DNA from: Limnochordia bacterium
GTDB taxonomy: Bacteria; Bacillota; Limnochordia; Darwinibacteriales; DTU012
Direction: 5' to 3'
Length of the DNA: 28,225 nucleotides
NCBI GenBank assembly: GCA_007116995.1
Contig: SKHL01000104.1
Location: 1-28,225 of the forward strand
The translations under genes were made by a program, and so were the position numbers. Shown piece by piece: positions 8,353-15,294 of this stretch; position 1 is the first letter of the stretch, and every line of letters begins with the position of its first letter. The notes below the pieces were generated by a model. That model saw only the letters and a program-made list of their open reading frames with translations, had not been told where the DNA came from and ran no database searches.

Positions 8353-9474
8353 TCACTGTAACTTATCAGCACGAATCAGTAGCATCCCGCCTATCAGCGC
8401 AAATACGCCATTGGTAAACCAAGCTGCCAATATCGGTGGAAATACCCCATTGACTCCTAGAGAACGACTCACTGACGTGGCTACATAATAAACAAAGGTA
8501 ACCACGAGGCTGACCGCGATACCAAAAGATTTCCCACCTTTACCATAGAGGCTAAGCGGAGCACCAAAGAGACCAAAGATGAAGGAGGCTAATGGCAAAG
8601 CTAGTTTTAGATGATAGTCCACTACGAAAGAGCGAACCCGTAAACCACCTCGCTGAAACCGTTCAATATGAGAGCGCAATTCTTCCCGGTTCATCTCATC
8701 TGTTGTCTTTTGATTACCCAGGAAGATCTCGGCTTTTTCATCAGTTATGATTTGCATACGATCAAACTTACCTTCTTGGCTAACAAATCCTTGGTGATCA
8801 AGCTCCTGAAACACTCCGTCATAGAGAAACCAATTATTATCCTGATATATCCCTGTACGAGCTGTAATCAGCCGTGGAAAAGGGGACTTAGATAACTCAT
8901 AGACCATGACATCCTCTAGTTCCTGTGTCTTAGAATTCACATTGCCAATATAGAAATGTCGATCCTGATCACCACGAAAGAATACATTTTGCTGTACAAC
9001 TGGCAGTCCATCTTCAAAAATAATCCGTCGCAGTGTGTTTTCAAATTCATGATTCGTCCAAGGCACAATTCGTTCATTGGCCACGTAAGTTATACCACTA
9101 ATCACAAATGCAGCCAAAATTACAGGCACCAAGATACGGCGATAGGGTACACCGCTACTCCGCATCACTTTCATTTCGCTATCTTGGGATAGACGTCCCA
9201 AGGATAACAAGGTAGAAAATAAGACCGCGATGGGAAGGGTTAAAACCATCATTCCCGGAATTTTGTATAGCAGCATCCTACCCACAGTAGTTGCTGCTAC
9301 ATTCTTAACAAGAATAAGATCGGTAAGTTCGAAAAGTAATCCGCTGAGTAATATCACTGTAAAACCGAGTACACAAAAGCTAAAGGGACCAATAAACTCA
9401 AGGAGTGTATAGCGGTCTAAGATTCTCGTATGCAGCCTAGGGAAAAATCTTCGGATGACTACCACTCCTTTCAT
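8353..9474 (-). CDS. lptF: LptF/LptG family LPS export permease
   Basis: The 373-residue protein belongs to the YjgP/YjgQ family, the membrane half of the LptB2FG transporter. N-terminal helices at about 27-50 and 70-90 are followed by the coupling segment DSEMKVMRSSGVPYRRI, another helix near 114-130, a periplasmic beta-jellyroll (about 135-275), and a C-terminal block of three helices. The segment LALPLASFIFGLFGAPLSL is typical of the family. Only one LptF/G gene is seen here, so the transporter may use two copies of it, or its partner lies elsewhere. It is read with the upstream barrel genes and with lptD downstream. The start is ATG at 9472-9474, but the AAAGGAG just inside the gene leaves some doubt. 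Confidence 0.92.
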   Translation of the reverse strand: MKGVVVIRRFFPRLHTRILDRYTLLEFIGPFSFCVLGFTVILLSGLLFELTDLILVKNVAATTVGRMLLYKIPGMMVLTLPIAVLFSTLLSLGRLSQDSEMKVMRSSGVPYRRILVPVILAAFVISGITYVANERIVPWTNHEFENTLRRIIFEDGLPVVQQNVFFRGDQDRHFYIGNVNSKTQELEDVMVYELSKSPFPRLITARTGIYQDNNWFLYDGVFQELDHQGFVSQEGKFDRMQIITDEKAEIFLGNQKTTDEMNREELRSHIERFQRGGLRVRSFVVDYHLKLALPLASFIFGLFGAPLSLYGKGGKSFGIAVSLVVTFVYYVATSVSRSLGVNGVFPPILAAWFTNGVFALIGGMLLIRADKLQ

Positions 9475-9492
9475 ACCATTCTTATCACAATG

Positions 9493-10302
9493 TTAGAGCC
9501 CCAAGGATAGCCCCAGCAAATGCTTACTCTGCTCCCACCCATAATCTAAGCGATACCTATCTTGAGCATAACTAACTCCAGCTGTCCAAGGATTTTCGCC
9601 TTTATGACTTACATATTGTTGCCAACCACCCCGTACTGTTAGAGATTCAATTACAACAACTTCTACTCCTACACGCAGCTCACGATTGGTTCCTTCAGCT
9701 AGTAAATTGCCAACTTCCACTGTAACCAGACCCCTATCCAACACCGGAATGGCTAAACCAGTACGAATCGCCAATTCCGGATTGGTATCTGTATCGCCTA
9801 GAGCCTTTGCTACGATGTTTTCCGCTGTTATCCCAAGACGTACTGGCCAATCATGACCAAACTGAAGCCCAAAATCACCAGCAAAATACTGATCAGGGGC
9901 CCCCACTTCGTTATGATAACGAACGGTCAGTCCAATCCCAAGATTCGTGTGAAATAGAGCACCAACGGCATAAGCGGCCATGAATTGCGAATCGCTGTCT
10001 TTTTCTTGGGTATAGGCCAAACTAAGGCCGCCAGCTCCAGTCCCATAATCAGGCTCCACATAGTTAAGCACATAGCGTAAGGAACCTTGAGGCTGTGCTT
10101 CTATATCCAGCTGGAGTTGAGGGAACGTTGTCAATCCTAGACCAGCCGGATTCGTCCATACAGAAAACGGATCATCACTATAGGCTACGCCTGTGTTCCC
10201 CATAGCTAAATTTCTTGTTCCACTATGGGCTACCACCACGTTAACTACTGCTAATACCATTAGGACACATACTAACACACTCTTGATTAGACCTCTCATC
10301 AT
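9493..10302 (-). CDS. PorV/UPF0164-like outer-membrane beta-barrel protein
   Basis: A 269-residue exported protein with a signal peptide ending near VVVAHS. Next comes RNLAMGNTGVAYSDDPFSVW and then TNPAGL, the N-terminal signature of PorV/PorQ/UPF0164 barrels in the wider FadL superfamily. The rest is alternating amphipathic strands such as AGGLSLAYTQE and LGIGLTVRYHNE. It ends in a strand, YRLDYGWEQSKHLLGLSLGL, suited to BamA-dependent insertion. It sits between another barrel gene and lptF in one unit, so it is expected in the outer membrane. The substrate or partner is unknown. Confidence 0.7.
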   Translation of the reverse strand: MMRGLIKSVLVCVLMVLAVVNVVVAHSGTRNLAMGNTGVAYSDDPFSVWTNPAGLGLTTFPQLQLDIEAQPQGSLRYVLNYVEPDYGTGAGGLSLAYTQEKDSDSQFMAAYAVGALFHTNLGIGLTVRYHNEVGAPDQYFAGDFGLQFGHDWPVRLGITAENIVAKALGDTDTNPELAIRTGLAIPVLDRGLVTVEVGNLLAEGTNRELRVGVEVVVIESLTVRGGWQQYVSHKGENPWTAGVSYAQDRYRLDYGWEQSKHLLGLSLGL

Positions 10303-10328
10303 AACCCCCCATTGGTTAAGCTACTAAT

Positions 10329-10973
10329 CTAAAATTTCATGGTATAACGTAATCCAAACCCTAAACTCTGCAAATCAGATACATAGGCTCGAACCTGAAC
10401 GTGCTGGTTAAAGCGCATAATCACACCCGTATTCAGTGCAGCACCATCATACTCAATCACCAAAGTAGTTAAGGGAATAGCTATGTGATTACCACTAGAT
10501 GCTACTGACACGGGATTTAATACACTACTAACCCCAGCAAAACCTCGACTGTAGCTCCCTGTCCCTAACCCAAAGTGTCCTCGTAATCCGGCCACACCTA
10601 ACTGTTTACTCCCGACTACATAATAGTCTGTTTTACTGTTTCTAGACATCAAACCCACAGAAATTGCGGGTAATATATCTTCTTCCATCAGCTTAACTTT
10701 TAATGATCCAACTATATTACTATTGTTGCTAGACACCTGTGAGGTCATCCCTACTTCCACACCAGGAAACACTCCTAACCCTAGTGAGGCGTAACCCTTC
10801 CTATTGGAGTGATTATAAGATACACTTAATTCACTCTCATCCAAAACCTGAGCAGAGGGAATTTGTAGCAAACCTGTAGCACTGGATATGGGGTGAGCAA
10901 ACCCATATCCCCACAGAACAAATATAAGTACAGATATAAGGCCTAACAAACGAAACAACTTCATAGTTTTCAT
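10329..10973 (-). CDS. Short YjbH-like outer-membrane barrel protein
   Basis: The 214-residue product has a signal peptide (cleavage near YGFAHP). It begins with TGLLQIPSAQVLDESELSVS, which matches the start of YjbH-type outer-membrane proteins (GLLxxPxA followed by a strand). Repeated Gly-rich strands follow, such as YASLGLGVFPGVEVGMTSQV, and it ends with LGFGLRYTMKF, closing on Phe as barrels usually do. YjbH proteins are much longer; this one resembles a single barrel domain. It is the first gene of the run that continues with the PorV-like gene and lptF. An AAAGGAG site precedes the ATG. No promoter could be chosen in the 10974-11190 region. Confidence 0.6.
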   Translation of the reverse strand: MKTMKLFRLLGLISVLIFVLWGYGFAHPISSATGLLQIPSAQVLDESELSVSYNHSNRKGYASLGLGVFPGVEVGMTSQVSSNNSNIVGSLKVKLMEEDILPAISVGLMSRNSKTDYYVVGSKQLGVAGLRGHFGLGTGSYSRGFAGVSSVLNPVSVASSGNHIAIPLTTLVIEYDGAALNTGVIMRFNQHVQVRAYVSDLQSLGFGLRYTMKF

Positions 10974-11190
10974 AAATGAACTCCTTTCTCCTACTTAGAT
11001 ATAACTATTCGATTCCCATGGATAATTTACCTGCTTTACCAGATCGGTATTTGCTGGATCAATCACATACTAATCTTCCCGCCCTACTTTACATCCTTCA
11101 TCTCATTATGAAAATATGTGTCCGTTGGTTCCGAAATATGGGACTATGGTCCTTGATTCAATCATCACCTGGGACTGTCACTCCAAACAG

Positions 11191-11219
11191 AAAAAAGGCG
11201 CAGCTGGTCTGGCTGCACC
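11191..11219 (-). terminator. Rho-independent terminator after the Skp/OmpH genes
   Basis: On the minus strand GGTGCAGC (11212-11219) pairs with GCTGCGCC (11197-11204), with one G-U pair, around a 7-nt loop. Six T residues follow (11191-11196). The stem begins directly after the stop codon of the last OmpH-like gene. Confidence 0.85.
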
Positions 11220-11220
11220 G

Positions 11221-11685
11221 TCATCGTAGTTTCTGAATTATTTCACCACTAATATCCTGACCTCCATATCGGACCACATCTACATCGATCACCAACTGTA
11301 GCCGTTCTTCATTCGCAACTTTTCCTATAGCCCGGTCTAGTTCTACCTGAAATTGGTTTTCTAGTTCCTGGCGAAGTCGCAGGTATTCTGCATATATTTC
11401 GCGTTCGCGCCTAGCTTGCTCTTCGTTATCTGCTTGCTCTTCGTTATCTGCTTGTTCTTCTCCATCTATATTCTCTTCTTCCTGCCTAATATCAGCGAGC
11501 AGCCGGTTATACCCTTCTGTCAACTGCTGATTCAATCGCTGCGCTCGGGGACTTTCATCTATAATACGGCCAATATCAATTACACCAATGGACGTAGTAG
11601 AAACCCTCAACAACGGGCTGCCCATCAGTACTCCAACGAGTGTGACGCCTAATAGAGCAGTCAAGAACCATGGTACATACTTCAC
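11221..11685 (-). CDS. OmpH/Skp-family periplasmic chaperone with acidic repeat insert
   Basis: A 154-residue exported or N-anchored protein (hydrophobic residues 6-24). It has the Skp/OmpH pattern: SIGVIDIGRIIDESPRAQRL at the start of the mature part, a long coiled coil, and the terminal signature YGGQDISGEIIQKL. Skp-type chaperones carry unfolded outer-membrane proteins across the periplasm to BamA. The coiled coil contains a short tandem repeat EEQADN-EEQADN-EEQA that is not typical of the family and comes from an 18-bp DNA repeat. It is the third gene of a small operon ending at the terminator at 11191-11219. Confidence 0.82.
   Translation of the reverse strand: MKYVPWFLTALLGVTLVGVLMGSPLLRVSTTSIGVIDIGRIIDESPRAQRLNQQLTEGYNRLLADIRQEEENIDGEEQADNEEQADNEEQARREREIYAEYLRLRQELENQFQVELDRAIGKVANEERLQLVIDVDVVRYGGQDISGEIIQKLR
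11414..11460. repeat. 18-bp tandem repeat, about 2.6 copies, inside the OmpH-like gene
   Basis: Two identical 18-bp units lie at 11414-11431 and 11432-11449 (GCTTGCTCTTCGTTATCT on the plus strand). A third partial unit at 11450-11460 differs at one base. The period is a multiple of three, so a change in copy number keeps the reading frame and only alters the length of the acidic EEQADN stretch in the coiled coil. Confidence 0.95.
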
Positions 11686-11714
11686 ACACTCTCACCGCCT
11701 TTGATTAATCGACC

Positions 11715-12407
11715 TTAGTATTCCCTACCATGCACTGATCTACCCAAGGCATCCTCGCGTTCACGTAATTCTGTTTCATACTCCTGATGTAATCTGGCTT
11801 CAAAATCCAGATAATCCTGGTTTAGCTGTCCAACATAAGACTGTTCCCAAGCGTCCATCTCTTTGGTTATCCGTCCTGTTTCCTCATGTCGAAAGTCGGA
11901 TAAACGCTCCACCAACTCCTGGTCTAAAGCCGTCCTTTCTACCTCTAGCTCCTGTTGTAAACGGGCTAATTCATTCTCTAGCTCTCGTTGTTCATAGGCT
12001 GATAAACGGACAAGTAGTAAGCGTAACTTTGTATTCACGATCGGAGTCTGATACCGTTTAAGCAGTTCTTGCTCGATCTCTTGAGCCTCTGATGCTAACA
12101 CTTGATGAAAATCATCTACATTAGCCTCTAGTTTTTCCTCAAATGTTTTGCGTTGATCAGCTATCTGGCGTTCACCCTGCTGTTGCAACAGTTCCCATCT
12201 TTGCTGAAGTCGCCGATCATATTCGGCTAATAAATTAGTTATTTCTAACTGAAACTGATCATACAGTTCCTCCACCATCTGCTCCTGCATGGGATTTGTG
12301 ACAGCAGAAGGTGGTTGCGGCCAGTTACTCCCAACATCTCTGGTAATCAGCCGCAATGGTATGATTAACATTGGTAGTAACAGAACAATCAACCACCATC
12401 TTCTCAT
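11715..12407 (-). CDS. Exported coiled-coil protein, OmpH-like
   Basis: A 230-residue protein with a short N-terminal hydrophobic segment (MRRWWLIVLLLPMLIIPLRL) and then almost only charged helix with heptad character, for example ELARLQQELEVERTALDQEL. It lacks the GGxDxT ending of its neighbours, so it is not a standard Skp, but its place between two OmpH-type genes and its composition suggest a related periplasmic chaperone or scaffold. It is about 70-90 residues longer than its neighbours. It is co-transcribed, with 38 bp before it and 29 bp after it. Confidence 0.65.
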   Translation of the reverse strand: MRRWWLIVLLLPMLIIPLRLITRDVGSNWPQPPSAVTNPMQEQMVEELYDQFQLEITNLLAEYDRRLQQRWELLQQQGERQIADQRKTFEEKLEANVDDFHQVLASEAQEIEQELLKRYQTPIVNTKLRLLLVRLSAYEQRELENELARLQQELEVERTALDQELVERLSDFRHEETGRITKEMDAWEQSYVGQLNQDYLDFEARLHQEYETELREREDALGRSVHGREY

Positions 12408-12445
12408 TCCAATTCCACCTTTGAATACTTCCGCTTAGCATACAG

Positions 12446-12856
12446 CTATTTCAAGACCTCAAGCACTGCTTCAGTCATATCCTGCCCACCATGGAGGACC
12501 GCTGCGGAGTCTAACATCACATCAAAGCCATTAGCTTTAGCGACAATCTCGATAGCCTCGTCAATATCACCAGCAAATTCCATCTCAAGCAATTCTAATT
12601 GCGCCTGATACTCCAGAAATACTTGATTCTTTTCCTCATCAGTCATCTCATCAGCCCTACCGTCAAAGTCGTTCTGCATTGCATCTCTTGCCTCAAACAA
12701 TGGCGGGGCCATGTGTTGGGTGAATACAGCCTCCATATTCACAGTACCAATGGCATTATCACCTTTCCCTTGAACGGAAGTAACCACCATGCCTACAACA
12801 AGTAATACAGCTAACAGTGCTACTACGACTCCTAATGCTCCTTTCTCTTTTAACAA
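12446..12856 (-). CDS. OmpH/Skp-family periplasmic chaperone
   Basis: A 136-residue protein with a hydrophobic N terminus (residues 8-27), AIGTVNMEAVFTQHMAPPLF as the first mature strand and helix, a short coiled coil, and the family ending VLHGGQDMTEAVLEVLK. This is the Skp/OmpH pattern in a compact form. The start is TTG, seven bases after an AAGGAGGG site. It is the first gene of the three-gene chaperone operon and is read from the promoter at 12899-12927. BamA, the machine these chaperones feed, lies directly upstream behind a terminator. Confidence 0.85.
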   Translation of the reverse strand: MLKEKGALGVVVALLAVLLVVGMVVTSVQGKGDNAIGTVNMEAVFTQHMAPPLFEARDAMQNDFDGRADEMTDEEKNQVFLEYQAQLELLEMEFAGDIDEAIEIVAKANGFDVMLDSAAVLHGGQDMTEAVLEVLK

Positions 12857-12898
12857 AGAAAAGCCCTCCTTTTTATTAGTTATTATTACTACGTTGCT

Positions 12899-12927
12899 AT
12901 TATAACAATTTAAACCATCCTATGCAA
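12899..12927 (-). promoter_or_regulatory. Sigma-A-type promoter of the OmpH/Skp operon
   Basis: On the minus strand TTGCAT (12922-12927) and TATAAT (12899-12904) are separated by exactly 17 bp. The site lies between the bamA terminator and the first OmpH-like start codon, about 43 bp before that start. Confidence 0.8.
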
Positions 12928-12931
12928 ATCC

Positions 12932-12971
12932 AAAAAAACCCAGGGAGACATGGGCATCTCCCTGGGTTTTT
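12932..12971 (-). terminator. Strong terminator after bamA
   Basis: A-tract, CCCAGGGAGA, a 10-nt loop, then TCTCCCTGGG and a T-tract form a long perfect hairpin flanked by A and T runs on both sides. It can work in both directions; on the minus strand it ends the bamA transcript. Confidence 0.9.
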
Positions 12972-13007
12972 CATTACATGTGTCTTCCAGTATGATTTAG
13001 CGCTACT

Positions 13008-14729
13008 CTAGAATGTTTGACCAAAGCCAAAGTAAAACTGACCATTACGTTGTTGTTCCTCATCGAGACCCCAACCATAGTCTAACCTGAGTAGACCTAG
13101 TGGAGTATCGAGACGCATACCTAAACCATAGCTATTTAACAGTTCTGTAAGATTCATATCTTCTTCACTACCCCATGCTCTACCCCAATCGGTAAAGGCA
13201 ACACCATGCACTCGATCAAGAATCGGGAACCGGAACTCTGCGTTCATTAAGAGCATTTTATCCCCTGCTAGACCATCTCCACCATAGCTGTAGCCCCGTA
13301 GATTCTCAGATCCACCAATCCGGAATAGCTCATTCTCCCGTAAATCTCCACTGAGCAGACGACCACCTTTTCCTCGCACAGCAAAGACATATCCGCCTTC
13401 TCGCACCTCATAGTAGCGACTATGCTCCATTTCTATCTTTGAGAAAATGGATTCACCACCAAGTAGGCCGGTACCTACTTCTAAATAAACATCATTCTTA
13501 AATCCTTCTGTTGGGAAAAATGGATGATCCGTCGTATCAGTAGATGCACCTATCCCGATAATCCGGCTATTATACCCGCTAGCATAATCGGGAAGACTAG
13601 TAATATCTCCACTATAGCCGATATTCTGCGCCTTTAAGGTTAGGCGCCCCCGGGTAAAGTCACTGAATCGCCGACCTAAGGTAACATCAAATCCTGTGGT
13701 TGTACGATCACCAGTAAGCTTTTCTTCCTCTTCATCTAACGCACTAATAGAGGAGCGACGATTGTATAGATTCGCTCCTAATGAAGTACCTTGACTATCG
13801 ATATATGGCTCAAAGAAACCCAACTCATATAGTCGACGATTGGCTCCTATTTCCAAATAGACATTAACTCGTTGCCCACGACCCAAGAAATTTTCCTCGG
13901 CCACATCGACAAACCCAAACACACCTTCAACAGAGCTATATCCTGCACCAAAGGTAGCAGCCCCTGTCTTCCGTTCCGTTACGTATATCGTCAGGGTGGT
14001 CTCATCAGGGTGCTCACCATCTTCAAAACTACGACTTATCTCATCAAAGAACCCAAGCATTAATACCCGCCGTAAGCTAGCATTAATCTCATTCATGTCT
14101 AATACATCACCCGGCTCAAGGGAAATTTCCCGACGAATCACATGCTCCAACGTCTTATCATTACCCTCAATGATAATGTCCTTCAGAACTGTCTCAGCGA
14201 TCTCAATTTCAATAATACCATTATCATTGGCTTGTACATCGATAGGACGCAGGGCAATACCGTACTCACCCAAGATCCAGTCAGGTAACAATCGTACATC
14301 CTCCAACAATGCATTAACATTCAAAACATCGCCAGGACCCACTTGCATCTTCGATTTAAATTCATGCACGGGAGCTCGCGTCACCCCGGTAAAAATTATA
14401 TCTCGCACAATTGGATTCTCATCGACTGCAAAGATTACTTTTACTCCGCCAGGAGTTAGTTCAAAATTCGCTGTAACATCATAAAAATACCCTAAGCTAT
14501 AGATAGCGTCCATATCGTCAAAAATATCTTCTTCCACAATAGGCGCATCTAAAACAGTTTTCTGGATGGCTGCCTGAATCTGTTCCGTATCAATATATTG
14601 GTTGCCTCTAACCACTATTGCTTTGATAACAGGTTCACTAGCTTGAGCTACATTGCTGTCTCCTACACCGATAAACATTGAAAATACTAGAACCATGATA
14701 ATGTTAATTGCAATTACTCGATTTCTCAT
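13008..14729 (-). CDS. bamA: Outer-membrane protein assembly factor BamA (Omp85), three-POTRA form
   Basis: BamA folds and inserts beta-barrels into the outer membrane. This 573-residue version has a signal peptide (to about residue 30) and three POTRA domains at about 34-107, 108-180 and 181-254. The POTRA pattern is seen in IKAIVVRGNQYIDTEQIQ, VRDIIFTGVTRAP and LKDIIIEGNDKTLEHVIRR. A 16-strand-type barrel fills the rest. The barrel holds ELFRIGGSENLRGYSYGG, which corresponds to the lid motif around VRGF/Y, and ends in FYFGFGQTF with C-terminal Phe. Proteobacterial BamA has five POTRAs, so this is a shorter form. It starts with ATG after AGGAGG. It follows a tamB remnant and is followed by a strong terminator; chaperone genes come next. 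Confidence 0.95.
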   Translation of the reverse strand: MRNRVIAINIIMVLVFSMFIGVGDSNVAQASEPVIKAIVVRGNQYIDTEQIQAAIQKTVLDAPIVEEDIFDDMDAIYSLGYFYDVTANFELTPGGVKVIFAVDENPIVRDIIFTGVTRAPVHEFKSKMQVGPGDVLNVNALLEDVRLLPDWILGEYGIALRPIDVQANDNGIIEIEIAETVLKDIIIEGNDKTLEHVIRREISLEPGDVLDMNEINASLRRVLMLGFFDEISRSFEDGEHPDETTLTIYVTERKTGAATFGAGYSSVEGVFGFVDVAEENFLGRGQRVNVYLEIGANRRLYELGFFEPYIDSQGTSLGANLYNRRSSISALDEEEEKLTGDRTTTGFDVTLGRRFSDFTRGRLTLKAQNIGYSGDITSLPDYASGYNSRIIGIGASTDTTDHPFFPTEGFKNDVYLEVGTGLLGGESIFSKIEMEHSRYYEVREGGYVFAVRGKGGRLLSGDLRENELFRIGGSENLRGYSYGGDGLAGDKMLLMNAEFRFPILDRVHGVAFTDWGRAWGSEEDMNLTELLNSYGLGMRLDTPLGLLRLDYGWGLDEEQQRNGQFYFGFGQTF

Positions 14730-14904
14730 TCTCTTGCCTCCTGACTTTGAAAGTGCCGCGTGAATTCACTCTGAAAATAACTTCAACTTGTATCCCATAC
14801 CCATGTCATCGTAAGTCTCATGTATAAGTCATCTTCTCGTAAATTCTACTTTTCTTAAGCGATTCCTTCTAATAAATCTGGGTATTTCCTGTATTATCTG
14901 GGAT
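14730..14904. other. Intergenic stretch before bamA, no clear feature
   Basis: Apart from the bamA ribosome site (AGGAGG near 14736-14741) I see no convincing promoter, hairpin or coding signal here. A TATACA hexamer near 14823 lacks a suitable -35 partner. Confidence 0.5.
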
Positions 14905-15135
14905 TTAAAACCTTTTGCGCGCTTCAAGGCGGATTCGCCGGTCTCCCTCATTGTCTAAACTACTATTTAATGTTATCCCTGGTTGCAATTGGTACTCCAA
15001 CTCCACAACTTCCCGGACATCGAGGGTAAATAAACTTCAATTATACGTAATATATACATTCACGCCTAAACCTTGAAGATTATGGTGATCTCCTAACAAC
15101 CGCTCTACCATCTCTAATGAAGCACATGCCAACCT
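14905..15135 (-). pseudogene. tamB: Remnant of the tamB (DUF490) C-terminal end
   Basis: Translating the minus strand in the frame that ends with TAA at 14905-14907 gives a passage that looks like the very C terminus of TamB. It runs GLGVNVYITYN, stop, SLFTLDVREVVELEYQLQ, PGITLNSSLDNEGD, then RIRLEARKRF. TamB proteins end with this type of strand series (vYVSY-rs, then a yrL strand, an -D--G- turn, and a final rRF). The frame is broken by TGA at 15037-15039 and by more stops beyond 15180, and no start or upstream TamB body is present. TamB works with Omp85 proteins in envelope assembly and is usually encoded beside bamA in diderm Firmicutes, which fits this position. The identification rests on about 60 residues. 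Confidence 0.6.
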
Positions 15136-15294
15136 TGCGCAGCCAAATCCCGTTAATCTCCAACTAAGTATGAAGAGTAATGGTCCCATCTTTATATGCT
15201 AGTATACAATTCACCTTGACTAAATAGCTTTCCTGTTAATGCTAGCTGCAATCACAATAATAATTGTTAGCGGTGTTTCGCTCGCGTTGGGGTG
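15136..15294. other. Non-coding stretch between the S55 peptidase gene and the tamB remnant
   Basis: All minus-strand frames are interrupted. The TamB frame stays open up to about 15200 but shows no clear family similarity there. No terminator follows the S55 peptidase stop at 15295. It is probably further decayed tamB sequence. Confidence 0.4.

Noticed and set aside
6186..8372. A longer LptD start at GTG 8372
   Set aside because: It would overlap lptF by 20 bp and put nine extra residues before the signal peptide, while an AGGAGG site directly precedes the ATG pair at 8340-8345.
10976..11236. An 86-codon plus-strand open frame in the gap between the YjbH-like gene and the OmpH-like gene
   Set aside because: There is no family resemblance, it runs through the terminator, and it is the only plus-strand candidate in an otherwise minus-strand region.
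13996..14484. A 162-codon plus-strand open frame inside bamA
   Set aside because: It lies antisense to clear BamA coding sequence, is Ser/Arg/Ile-rich without a domain, and has no ribosome site.
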